A stretch of 64,000 nucleotides of DNA, taken from the NCBI RefSeq assembly GCF_050624435.1, contig NC_134540.1, positions 26,350,001-26,414,000 of the forward strand, written 5' to 3'. Under the pieces are notes generated by a model, which worked only from the letters and a program-made list of their open reading frames with translations, had not been told where the DNA came from and did no database searches. The position numbers and the translations under genes were made by a program. Positions 48,045-59,245 of the stretch are shown in pieces (positions within the stretch are counted from its first letter, which is position 1; each line of letters opens with the position of its first letter). Origin of the DNA: Tenrec ecaudatus. Taxonomy: Eukaryota > Chordata > Mammalia > Afrosoricida > Tenrecidae.

Positions 48045-48200
48045 TTCTAAGGGTCTCAACCAAAGGTCATGAAACTGCAGCTCGAGAGGCCTATGTGGCT
48101 CTTTCAGTATGTATAGGTATGGACACGTGACTCTGAAGTGAAAAGGAAAAGGAAAATTTCACAGTTCCATTTATTAAAATTCTAAAGGATGTTATCTTTA
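48045..48200. mobile_element. Possible hAT-derived fragment
   Basis: 'GGGTCTCAACC' followed by 'GCAGCTCGAGAGGCCTATGT' and GGCTCTTTCAG recalls mammalian hAT derivatives. The right end and target duplication are not visible. Confidence 0.3.
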
Positions 48201-48214
48201 ATCATTAAAAACTT

Positions 48215-48545
48215 TTGAGACCGACAGGATTGACGCTTCCATGTCATGTGGTCTAGTCTCAGTTTCTGTTCTGCCTCATGGTCTCAGGGCTGCGATCTCT
48301 GGTGCCCCTGCTGCCTCTACTTCAAACAGGGGGATCTGGTTTCGCTGCCACCTCGAGCAGAGGTTTCACATGTGCTCAGCTAGGAGCTCTTCTCTCTTGA
48401 TGATTGCAGGAGTCTTGTTCCTACTTCTGAGATGGCTAAACCGACCAGTCCCAGAGCTGAGACCCCTCTTCAGCTCATTTGCAAACTCCTACACAGTCAT
48501 TGGGTAGAAGTTACAAAAATGACAGATGTAAGAGACATCGAGAGT
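48215..48545 (+). mobile_element. LTR-like interspersed repeat, second copy
   Basis: Shares with 4880-5480 the stretch 'TTCCTACTTCTGAGATGGCT' and the terminal 'AGTAATTTTACTTC'. Diverged. The 88-codon ORF is incidental. Confidence 0.35.
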
Positions 48546-49074
48546 AATTTTACTTCACTACTCCACCAAAGAGTCTCTTATGGTGCCTTAAAAAAAGTCT
48601 AAATACACGCTGGTTGTCAAAGGGATCTGCTAGACCATTTCCATTCTAAGCTGAGCGGTCACCTAAGGTTATGACAGGTCTTTGTTTTAAAATTCAAAAA
48701 GGTTTCTTGTGATAAATGTTCCTGTAGTAATTTCGTTGGGAAACCTTACCTGATCTATGCAACAACCCAATCTTGCCCCTAAAAACTGATTTTTGTTCTC
48801 ATCACTCAAAGACATTTAAAAGAAATTTGATTTCAGTTTTTCAACAGTGTCAAAAGTGCCATTTTGATATGGTATAAATGGAAAAGCACACAGATTTCCT
48901 GGAAGAGTTAGAGATGGGAACACTGACCCCAGATGTGAAAAAACCTAGATGGAGGAAGAGTTGAAGAAAATATAGCTTCACATTTTGACCGTTTATTTAC
49001 TAAAACTCCTTTAATTTTATAGCAATAGTTTTTACACCTATTCATATGTATAAGTACATATCCTCACACATATA

Positions 49075-49729
49075 AGTACATATATGCAGAGAGAACCAAA
49101 GGAGGAGTGCAGAGAGACCCAAAGCCCATTTGTAGGCCACTGGACATCCCCTTATAGAAGGGAGTCCAGGAGGAGAAGAGCCAGTCAGGATGTGATGTAG
49201 CAACGATGAAACATACAACTTTCCTTTAGTTCTTAATGCTTCCTCACTCCCCAGTATCATGATCTCAATTCTACCTTGAATGTCTGGCTAGCCCAGAGTA
49301 CATGGATGGGTACAGATAGGAACTAGAAACACAGGGAATTCAGGGTGGATGATCCCTTCAGGACCAGTGGTGAGAGTGGGGATACCGGGAGGGTGGAGAG
49401 AGTGTGGGGTAGAGAGGGGGAACTCATTACAAGGATCTACATATAACCTCCTCCCTGGGGGATGGGCAACAAAAAAGTGGGTAAAGGAAGACATCTGACA
49501 ATGTAAGATATGACAAAATAATAATTTATAAATTATCAAGGGTTCCTGAGGGAAGGGAGAGCGGAGAGGGAGGGGAAAATCAGGAGCTGATTCCAGGGAC
49601 TTAAGTGGAGAGCAAATATTTTGAGAATTAGAGGGCAATGAATGTACAACTGTGCTTTTCACAACTGATGTATGTATGGATTGTGATATGAGTTGTAGGA
49701 GCCCCTAATAAAATGATTTAAAAAAAAAG
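49075..49729 (+). mobile_element. L1 3' end with poly-A tail
   Basis: 'ACCCAAAGCCCATTTGTAGG', CTGGACATCCCCTTATAGAA, 'ATGAAACATACAACTTTCC', 'AATTCAGGGTGGATGATCCC', 'AACCTCCTCCCTGGGGGATG', 'TCAAGGGTTCCTGAGGGAAG', and the end 'GCCCCTAATAAAATGATTTA' with an A9 tail. This is the best-preserved copy of the window's L1 3' end family (others near 19250, 40342 and 63350). Confidence 0.88.
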
Positions 49730-52365
49730 ACAATGTTCTTTTGGACAAGGTGCTAATTGCCACTTTGACTGGTTAAGAAGAGTCAGGGAAAACATACCAA
49801 GTGTCTTGAAGTGGTAATATTAAAATTTAGCAATTGGATGTGTAATAATATTGTTCTTACAAGTAATATCCTTAAAGCTGTGATTATATAATTTACTAGG
49901 AATAAAATCAAAGTATTTCTAAAACCGATTCTATAGAAAATACATTTTTTGCTTTTATAAATTCGCCAATGATTTACACGTGAACCTCTGGAGGAAAGGG
50001 ACACACTAAAATGTACTTGCATTTAATGTTCAGTTCTAAGCAGAAATGCGTTACAGCAAATGAAATCTTAAATTCTAAGTCAGGCTTTTTCCCCTCTGGA
50101 TTTTAAAAAGATTTGGTAACATTGCAGATGAATGCAGATATAGAGGCTTGGCAGATGTATCTCGAGATGGAAAGAAGTGTGAAATCAAACATGGAAAAAA
50201 CCTATTAACGTTTTCAAAAGTCTATTTAATTTTCCATATGAGACATGAGACAATAAAACATCATCCACAAAGCTCTTTCAAGGTTAATTTAGAGGAAGAG
50301 GACATTTCCAGGCCTATCTAGCAGGCAAAAATCATGATTTTAAAATATAGTTTTCTCAAGGGTAAAAAGAACATTTAAAATTTGGGGTTTTTTTATTCCT
50401 GCTTATTCAGTCAAAACAAACTCTAATTTATAATTTCCAGATGTGTGTTATATAAACCACAATCTTTCTATTTTATGTTAGTAGTGGTTAAATCTTCAGG
50501 GGACACATACGACCTCATGGTGATTGACACATGAAAATATGTAATGCAATATAACGAGATTACTTCCTTTACATGATGCAAGTGTAAATCAAAACTACAA
50601 TCAGAACCATTTTTCCTTTAAGGAAATCTAATGTTATAAGACAAAATGTGGGACATGGTATCTCAAAATCTCTTCTATTAATAGAAAACAACTGAACAAT
50701 TAATCAATTATATATCTCCCTATGTATTTGATTTTACCCTAGAAATATTTCATAAAAGAAAAACAAATGATCTTAATCAAATCATACTACCCAGCACAGT
50801 GTGGTTTATGTAAGTGAGCTCTAACACAGAGCAGTCCACAATGAATATTCACATGCTGTCATCAACATTGTTCATGCCATTCTAGGAACTTAAGAGACAA
50901 ATAAAACCAAAACCTAGCCATCATTAATATGATGCATTTTAGTGCCATTTGCAATTCACACATTCATGCAATTGTCTCAGCAATTCACATGTGAGGATTT
51001 CTCAAGTACATACAGTTATTGCGAGAGCCAAAGCGAAAGGTCAAACAAGCCAAAGAGGTAGAGTGCATTTAAAATGGCCCCTGAGGATCAATTAACACCT
51101 TACAAATGTTTATTAAGCACTCACTTAATTGCTTTTTAACCACAGTATACTTATACTGTAATGGAGATTAATACACCTTGAACGGGTTAGATAGATTTGT
51201 TTTAAGAAATGGAGACCTGGATCCCATACATCAGGCAACTAAACATTCGTGCATGTATTTACTCCCTATAGGAATGAAAACGCCATTACAAGCATGCCTC
51301 ATTTAATTCCCATGAGAAGAATGCTGCGCAGTTATTTTAAATGATAGCTCATTTTAAGTAAAAGTACTACGTATGCACATAAGTAATATAAATTAAATAA
51401 AATATTTTTAAACCACCAACTTTTCAATTTGAGAATCATTAACTATTCAAATACTTCTTTTGAAATATACTACATATTATGTAAATTACTAGACATTCTA
51501 GAATAACTGCCAGGAAGATTCAAGAGAGTCAGAAGTCACTTTTCCTAGGTAAACACACATTTAATGGAGTGTCTTTATAAAACGATTACTGAACTAGAGT
51601 AGTTTTGAGCCAAGAAAATGCTTGGCACTAAATCCAACTCTGTTTATTGCTTTGATATTTGAGTTATAGAAACTTCCAAAGTAATTTGTCGGAGTAAAGA
51701 ATTATGTGGGGTATATATATACATATAAAGAATGTAATTGTAGAAGCATTGTCTATAATTTCAGTACGTTGATAAACTTGTCTTGCTAAAATATATTGAA
51801 TATGACAGCTCATGGATGTCAGCCATACAGCCATTCATTTGGTAGCTCCTGAGTGGCAGAAATGACAGTTCGCTTTAGTGAAACAATAGGGCTAAGATAA
51901 TTGAATTGGCTTTACTTGCAAAAGAAACTAATTTTGTTCCAATTCTTTAAAAAGCAATCTTTATTATATCAACATCTTCTCTATGACCGTCGACATCTTG
52001 AAACTACATTTCATTGATTCATAAGTCAGTGATAAAGTATGATTTCCCAGTGTTTCATGTTAAGCAGTTAAAACGACAGTTCTTTGTCAGCTCCTGAACC
52101 AGGCTAAGCTCTTGAAGGTAGAGCTGTTCTACCATAGCTGATATTAATTGGCATCAGGTCCAATATAAGGAAAGTGCTTTTCTAAAGATATATGCTTATG
52201 CATTTTTTATCTTTTTCAATTGTCATTTCAATTTGCTTAGAAGAATTTCATGCTATGTTTACATGGAAAATAATATTTGTAAATTTAATAATTTAGATGA
52301 ATTACATTTAAATACCCATTATACTCTACTTACATGTAATATGTTGATTGGTAAATACAGAAAGG
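49730..52365. other. AT-rich sequence without recognised features
   Basis: No repeat or coding signal is recognised. It may include conserved noncoding sequence upstream of KLHL1. Confidence 0.55.
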
Positions 52366-52600
52366 TCGTTGTTATTCTTGTTAGGTGTCATGGACTCAGT
52401 TCTGACTCACAGAGTGAAACACTGCCAGGTCCTGCATCATTCTCACAAGTGTGATGCTTGAGCCCATTGCTGTAGCCATTGTTGTCAATTCATCTCATTC
52501 AAGGTCTCCCTCTTTCTCATTCCCTCTCTACTTTACCAACCATCATGTCCTTTCCCAGGGATTTATCTCTCCTGCTAACATGCATAAAGTGTGTGACAAG
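52366..52600 (-). mobile_element. RTE/AfroSINE tail, antisense
   Basis: 'GTTAGGTGTCATGGACTCAG', 'AACACTGCCAGGTCCTGCAT', GTGATGCTTGAGCCCATTG, 'CAATTCATCTCATTCAAGG', ACCATCATGTCCTTTCCC, CTAACATGCATAAAGTGTG. Confidence 0.82.
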
Positions 52601-52604
52601 TAAG

Positions 52605-53925
52605 TAATAGGCTGCAACAATATTTTAAACATAATTAATATTAGCCCAAGACTAAAAATAAAAGTGTTACTAAATATACCTTAGTAGTTTTCGTTCATTA
52701 TTGTTTATCTCAGTATCACACAAAGTACTGAATTACAAACATAACTTTTAAATTGTGGGTTAATGATATCAGTACGGCCAGGAGAATATAAATGGAATTT
52801 GATAATAGCAATAAAAATGAGCTGTAGATGACACTTTCTACTACCAATGGTGATTGGTGTTCATGGAGAATATGCAGACAGAAATGACTTATTGTGTGTT
52901 TTTAATGTTATATATTTAAATAAATTAAAAATGATATATCAGGGTTGAAAGTTCCTGAAAGAGCAATATCTATAGAAATCACTTAATCATATGCACTTCA
53001 GAATTTTGCATTATCTTTGATGGAAAGTTTTCTCTGTCCTGTTTGTGATGTGTAATTTCACACTGTTTTCTCCCCTAAGGGGAATACTTACTTCATTCAG
53101 TTCTTGGATAAAAATGATCTGCCACCATTGTTTGCTTTCAAAGACTTTTTTTTTTTGCCTTTAAAAAAAAACACTGAATACTGAGAGAAACATCAAGGCA
53201 AGGCAGGGCACAGGGGACTCGGTGCAGCTGTTGTAGCATGAATCAATATTTAAATACACAATAGTGATTTTCCTCCCTAGAAAGTAGCGCTTTTGTGCGC
53301 TTAATTTCCTGTTTTATTAAAACGTCCAACTTTCTGTAGGAAGGACTTCAAATTAAGCTTTGGCTTCTGTTTAAGTTTATTTCTCAAGACCTGGATACAG
53401 AAGAGCAAGATGACTGTTTGAATGCTTAAATCCTCCTCCCTGTTGGGGGTTTCTGAAGCTGTGCATTTCATGAATGGACAACAATCATGTTCTGGGTTAG
53501 TTCCGGAACCCGTTGCTTGGCGACCCCCTTTTGCCTTCAACAAAGGTTAACCTGGGCTCTATCTTAATACTCATTAAGGCAAACAATGAAATATTAATAA
53601 GTGTCCGTGCCTGAAGAGGAATCCCTATTCCGGTGATTCTAAACATAGGTGTCAGGGAAAGGGCAGGGCTGCCTTTCTCCTAACTGCTACTCGGGGGATC
53701 AGAGCCTTTGGATCCATTCGTTTTTGCACTGAACTCTTGCGGACGCATGATATCATGGTTTAGTGCTGGAAGGTGGTATCTGGAGATTCTCTTTTTGTTA
53801 TTGCATTATCGTTCTTGGTTTACAGTGAGAACAGCCGTCATTCTGAGGCTACACATCAAACCCGCTGATCTTGTCAAGCCTGTTCTCAGGGCTCAGATAC
53901 CCCTCTTTCCAACCTGTGCCCCTAC
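52605..53925. other. Unique sequence upstream of the KLHL1 CpG block
   Basis: No repeats or coding sequence are recognised. T and A homopolymer runs lie near 53146-53170. Composition rises towards GC after about 53650. Because this flanks the promoter it may hold regulatory sites, but no specific one can be named. Confidence 0.5.
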
Positions 53926-54983
53926 TCCCTAGACCGGTGCACTGCCTGGGTGGCACGGCCCGGAGAATCACAATGTCAGCATCAGCCTGGTGCCCACCAG
54001 CACCTGAGCGCCCGCAGCCTAAACAACCCTAGTCCTTCACCTGCAACCTGCAAAGCGAAGGCAGCCTATTAAGTTTACGCTGCCATGATACCTGTGCGGG
54101 GGCTTGCCGATGCTGAAGCCTGACGCCTGGGTTGCTTTACTTTTCTTGCTACCCACTGAGGCGGTGGGGAACGAGGCGGGGCGTGGGGAGATGACAGGTC
54201 CCCCGCGAGGGGACAATAAGAGCAGCAGGCTCACTTGCACAGAGATAGAAGCTTTCCTTCCCGCCCTCCATCGCCAGCATAGGCCCGGGGGCCGCTCTGC
54301 GTCACCAACAGGAGGGAGGCGGCGGCGCCGAGGCGGGGAGAAAATTGGACTGTGAGGACTGGACAGCTCCGCGGCGGGCTTTTCTTTTCGCCTCTCTCCC
54401 TTCCCTTCCTGCAATCTCGGTTTGGCTCTTGGACCAACTGCCTGTCTCCCGCCGCACCTCCTCGCCACCCCGGAAGGCACTGGCCTGCCTCCACGGGACC
54501 CGGGACGCGATCACGGTGCCCTGGGCACCTGGGCGCAGGTGCTCCCAGCAGGCTCGCGTCTAGCGCTTCTCCAGGACTTGAACTTGGGGCTCTCCCGTGC
54601 CTTCTTTCGCTCGCTCGCCCAGTACGGAACTCCGAGCGGCCAGCCCGTGAGCCCCCACCCCATCTCGGTGGAGCCTCTGCGTGGGAGCCTCCCAGTGAGG
54701 GTTCTTCTGCAGCTCCCCCCCCCCCGGAGTCCCGGGGCGCGCAGACTACCCCCCCCCCTGGCTGGAGCATCCGCCTCCACGGGGGGCGTCCTTGCCCAGG
54801 CAGGGCTCACAGCTCTCTCCGCGGCGCCGCGCCTAGCATTGGCCCCCAGGGGTGCCGAGAGTGCACCCCATCTTCCTCTCTGTCCCAGCCCCCCCGGGGG
54901 AGCTCCTCAGGCCTCCCCCCACCTGCTGGCTGGTCCCCACCTCGCGGAGGAGCTGAGCCCCCTCTGGCTGCCTTACTGAGAGC

Positions 54984-55480
54984 ATGTCAGGCTCTGGGCG
55001 GAAAGACTTCGATGTCAAGCACATCCTGAGACTCCGCTGGAAACTCTTCAGCCACCCCTCGCCCTCCTCGGGGGGCTCGGCGGGGGGCGGCTGCCTGCCC
55101 CAGGACAGCGGCAGCTTTGAGCACTGGGGGCCCAGCCAGAGCCGCCTGCTCAAGAACCCGGAGAGAGGTGGCGTGAGCGCCTTCTGGAAGAAACCTTCCT
55201 CCTCCTCCTCCTCCTCCTCCTCCTCGTCCTCCTCTTCCTCCTCTTCCTTCCACCCGCTGAATGGCACATTGCTGCCAGTGGCCACAAGGCTGCAGCCCGG
55301 GGCTCCTGGGCAGGGGGCCCCGCCGCCGGCGCGGACGCTGTTCTACGTGGAGTCGATAGAGGAGGAGGGGGCGCCTGGCATGGACTTGGCGGGGCCACCG
55401 GAGAAAGGGCTGGTCCTACAAGAGCTCCAGGTGGAGTCCGCCCACGCGAGCCGGGCAACAGGTGAAGGAGGTGGACACAG
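54984..55480 (+). CDS. KLHL1: KLHL1 first coding exon (N-terminal part of Kelch-like protein 1)
   Basis: The open frame starts [20 protein letters not shown], which I recognise as the start of mammalian KLHL1, a neuronal BTB-Kelch, actin-associated protein of about 748 residues that is known to affect neurite growth and calcium channels. Only about 165 codons plus two bases are present. They form the low-complexity N-terminal tail: a basic start, a run of 17 serines (residues 72-88), then [25 protein letters not shown] and a GHR-like end, as I recall the human protein. No BTB, BACK or Kelch motif is in this exon, as expected, because those are encoded by later exons outside the window. The start at 54984 has A at -3, no ATG lies in the preceding 790 bases, and the start agrees with the human one. 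The exon end at 55480 (CAG before GTACCG) keeps the arginine of GHR. Antisense overlap by ATXN8OS is expected from the human locus but cannot be shown here. Confidence 0.93.
55197..55247 (+). repeat. Serine-coding TCC trinucleotide tract in KLHL1 exon 1
   Basis: Seventeen consecutive serine codons, mostly TCC with one TCG and two TCT. The first nine are a pure TCC run (55197-55223). Human KLHL1 also has a polyserine tract here as I recall it, so the tract is ancestral, but its length is probably variable. On the opposite strand it reads as GGA/GAG/AGG repeats. Confidence 0.9.
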
Positions 55481-55491
55481 GTACCGTAAGT
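55481..55491 (+). other. KLHL1 exon 1 splice donor (two overlapping candidates)
   Basis: The sequence CACAG/GTACC/GTAAGT gives two donor GTs five bases apart, at 55481 and 55486. The first follows a perfect CAG and preserves the GHR residues remembered from human KLHL1. The second has the ideal GTAAGT but a C at the last exon base. I prefer 55481 on protein grounds. The use of each cannot be decided without a transcript. Confidence 0.7.
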
Positions 55492-57004
55492 TTCCAGGGG
55501 GCTTTCAAGCATCGTCAATCATTTCCCCAGGTGCTCCTCCAATGGCTTCTCAATCTCCAACTTTCAGGGGGAAAGTTTGGGGAGAGTGACGTCAGTGCCC
55601 CTTTTATTATCCAAGTTGTAGTGTCATCCAAAGTTTGCTCATTAATTTCTATTGCCTCACACTTATGACATTTTTCTTTTCTTTTCGCAATTGTCCAGAG
55701 TTTGGTTACTCGTGCGTTTTGTCAGCTGTTCAGATGATAAATTCTCATACTTCTGGGATGATACCTATCTTCCCTTAAGTGATGATTGCCTCTCAGTTAG
55801 CTGTTGTCTCGTGAGGCTTGTTTTGAAACATACATTTCATATGTGGATCCTGGAACTGGTTTAGCAAATTGTCTGGGATACCCTTGGCTAGACTCTAAGG
55901 TGCACAAGAGGGACAAAGGAAGGCAGTGGACAACCTAACCCAGCCCCCATCCATGAAGTACAGGGCTGTTTGAGTCAGTACTCAATCCCCGTTTGGCCCT
56001 TGTGCTTGTGTGAACCCTTGCCCTGCCCAGCTGAACTTCGCTGGACTACACTGTGGCTGAATCCCTTTGAATTCAGCAGTCATGGCTTCTTTACTTGGTA
56101 GGGGGATTAGGTATTCACAAGAGGCAGGTCACTATGCCTTTCTAGTACCTTCCCAATATCACTGCTCTTTGGATATTTTTTTTCCCCTAAGACGTCTAGA
56201 AAAATCTTCAGATAAATAAATCTCCTGATCTTTTTTTTTTTTGAGAGAGAATTGATGCACTATTGCTCTGTACTTCACAACGACTGGTTTTTGTATAGAG
56301 TTATCACATGAAACTATTTGCATTGAAAATCTAATAGTAGCAGGATATATTATTAAAGAAGAAATAGCAGAGAAATACAAGGACATGAAAATGACCATAT
56401 TAATAACTACCAATGACCTCTTGGTTAAAAAAATGGGAAAAAAGAAACTTTTGAAGTATTTGTGATGAATTGTGTATGTACTCATTTTGGTAACAAAAGA
56501 GAACATAAACTTAAAATAATATGTACAGTATTATTTATGTTGACAAATATTCATGAGTTTATAGTCACAATAGAATTATCCCTAAAAGTGTGTATCTGAC
56601 TCTATGTATTTACATATAATTTAACAGCCTTGAAGATAATAAAATATGTTTTATAATATTGGGTAAAGCATAAAAATCATCTCGCTGAGGAACGGTTTAT
56701 TTTTATAATTTTCAACTGACTTAAAGCTTCCCTTCCAATGCACATACACACATAGGAGATTGACTTTAAGTTTGTTTACTTAATTAGGTAAAATATTTTA
56801 GCAAAATATTTATAGTGTTGTATCCAAGGAAGTTATTTGATTTGGAAATTCATTAGTTACCTATCATTTATTTGTTTTCCTCCCCTTGTAAAATATCTTG
56901 GGCTAAAGCCCATTCTTGGAAAAATCACTTGTTCTAACATAATACATATGGAAAACTATGTATAAATATTTAGAAATTCACCTTATATAATTAAAATAAC
57001 ATTT

Positions 57005-57065
57005 TGTTACATGTATATACATGTATATGTATATAGATGTGTATATATGTATATATACACAGACA
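57005..57065 (+). repeat. TA/TG-rich simple repeat
   Basis: Alternating TATATG/TATACA units in intron 1, partly self-complementary. Confidence 0.85.
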
Positions 57066-58759
57066 TACAGACATATCAGGGAAAAATAATATTGGATTGA
57101 TTTTGCTAAAGCCTTCCAATCAGTTTGAAATATCCGACATTCCAGATGATGATATTTTTAGAAGCACTATCTGTTCCATATCATATAATTTAAAAAAATA
57201 AATAGCTTATATTTGTCATGAATACTTCCTTGAGTCTTTAAAACACATTGGAAATTTCCAAAATAATGACTTATAATTAACAAAGCATTTTTTTTAATTG
57301 TACTAGTTCGGTTAGAAAAAAATCAGTCTCTTACTTCTAAATATGCTTCTGTGTTTTCAGAGTTATGAGTGATATGGACTCTGTAAATAATCAAGTTACC
57401 AACCCACATCATTTCTGTTGTTGGAAACTTAGTATCCTATGAGAGCTTGCATATAGAAATTATTGAAAATCGGGTTCAGTTTTATTTTAAAACTCTTACT
57501 AATACTTAAATGTTTTAGATAAATCTGAATTTTCACTAGATGAATCAGTAACTCTGATAGTATTTGATGAATGATGTGTGTTCCTAGCTTACATTGCACA
57601 TTGGGTTTGTGCTCATGATTGATTGAAAGGCACACTACTAAACTCGGTATTTAATCACTATCAATATATATTATTTAATATGTATTAAGAATAGCTTCCA
57701 CTGCTTGGATGAAGATAAAGCATGTCCAAAGTGAAATCCTAAAAGGAAACCTTATCCCAGTTCATAACTTTACACAATAGAATCAGTCATGTGGGTTTAG
57801 AGGTTTTGCTGTTCATCTGTTACGGCACATCTGAGAATGCCATGGTGTTTGTAATGATCAGAAAGGAAATATACTATATCAAACCCGTGTGATCCTCATG
57901 AATACACGTGTCATTGACATAGCACCAAACTATGATGTCCTATTTGATATTTAGCATTTTGGTCTATCAAGTCTGACATCTATGCTAAATTAATCTTCAC
58001 ATACCCATTTCTTCTCTTTATCCCTTTGACCTCACACTGGGAACACTGAATTGTGTGAGTGTAAGTAACTCAGCTGAGTTAACCTTTTATTAACCCAGCA
58101 GCCAGTAGCACCTCAGGGAAAAGTTGTTCTTAATCTCAGGATTCTAGAAGGTCCAATTATCATGGACTAGAGAAAAAAAAGTTAGCAGGAGGTTAATGGG
58201 AAGTAGATTTGCTGCCCAAGCCCCACCTTTCTGTTCTGTATCCACATGAATCATGCATAAAGAAAGCGCAGTAGTCTTACCTTGTCCATCACACCAGTAA
58301 GATTTCTAACCTTTACAACTCCAAGCAGCTGACTTATGTTATAAATCATTTATTTTTTCAACCTCTATATAAATGAGGTTATTGAAAAGTGCACAATTTC
58401 ATATATATTCAGATCACCATATATCTATGTTGAATACATTTTTGCCCAAAATCCCATGCAGAGTAAAGGAAGACTTCCATACTACTGAACGGTATTTGTA
58501 TCCTGGAAGACTGTAGTGATGTGGGTGGGAGGAGCGATTTGTGCTTAGTTCTCTAAGTGCCTACCTGGCACACTGATTTGAGAGTATGTCTCCAGCGTTT
58601 CTCCATAAGCTGTATTACAACAGTTGCATCTCCCAGCGCATATCTCCCTCAGAGCCTCCATTCCATCTCCGACGGATAGCAAAAAGACAACCCATACACA
58701 ATTACTCTTAGTGTTCTGTTCGGTCTCTTTCTTCCCTGTATGAGATCATTTTGCATTTA

Positions 58760-58920
58760 CTCTCCACTACCATCGAGGTGTTGCTGCCGTACAGAGAGCC
58801 GATCTGGGGCTTCTGAGGCTAGAAGTCCAACCAAGAGAAGAGAGCCTCATCTTTCTTCCTCAGAATCCACAGAAGTGTGTGACCCACCGACCTTTCAATT
58901 AGCAGTTCAGCGCTTATCAA
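58760..58920 (-). mobile_element. AfroSINE in KLHL1 intron 1
   Basis: Tail 'CTACCATCGAGGTGTTGCTG', 'AGAGAGCCTCATCTTTCTTC', head 'GACCCACCGACCTTTCAATT', 'AGCAGTTCAGCGCTTATCAA'. Antisense to KLHL1. Confidence 0.75.
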
Positions 58921-59245
58921 CAGCAAGACCAGAGCTCCTGATATGTGAGGGTACCTCTCGATGTTGGGCAAACCAAACATTTGGGGTGACCAACGTCAGT
59001 CTGCTCCCTCTTGTTATGCCCAACGCTTCCTCACGCTTTGGCAGTCTTCTCCAGAAAAGATTCCTCTGCACTGGTTCTACTTCTCTCATCTCCATGGGTA
59101 CACCTAAAATTAACAGGGGTCCGATTTGAAGTGACCGGCTACAGCTGTCCTCACTCCTGCTGTGTGCCACTTCCCCCATTCAGACCACTTGTGCCCACCG
59201 CACTCTATTCTCCATCCTAAAGCAATGGAAACTGTGAGTGATAAC

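Larger units (their letters stand above)
53930..55480 (+). promoter_or_regulatory. KLHL1: CpG-rich promoter and 5' leader region of KLHL1
   Basis: Base composition changes sharply from the AT-rich flank to very GC-rich, CpG-dense sequence from about 54100 to the end of exon 1. GC-box-like motifs lie at about 54173-54190 (GAGGCGGGGCGTGGGG) and 54330-54340, with an inverted CCAAT (ATTGG) at 54343-54347. No convincing TATA box is visible, so a CpG-island type of start is likely. The transcription start is not determined. In human the antisense ATXN8OS transcript also starts at this end of KLHL1, so the block may be a bidirectional promoter. Confidence 0.7.

Noticed and set aside
54231-54770. 179-codon and 147-codon - strand frames in the CpG block
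   Set aside because: GC-driven open frames with no recognisable domain. They are not called as genes.
54422-54979. 185-codon + strand frame ending just before the KLHL1 start
   Set aside because: It starts at a TTG and has no ATG in it. Composition is that of CpG-island leader sequence.
54352-55029. Long + strand frame of 225 codons overlapping the KLHL1 start
   Set aside because: It begins at a GTG, not an ATG, and no ATG exists in the leader. The openness follows from stop-codon scarcity in GC-rich DNA.
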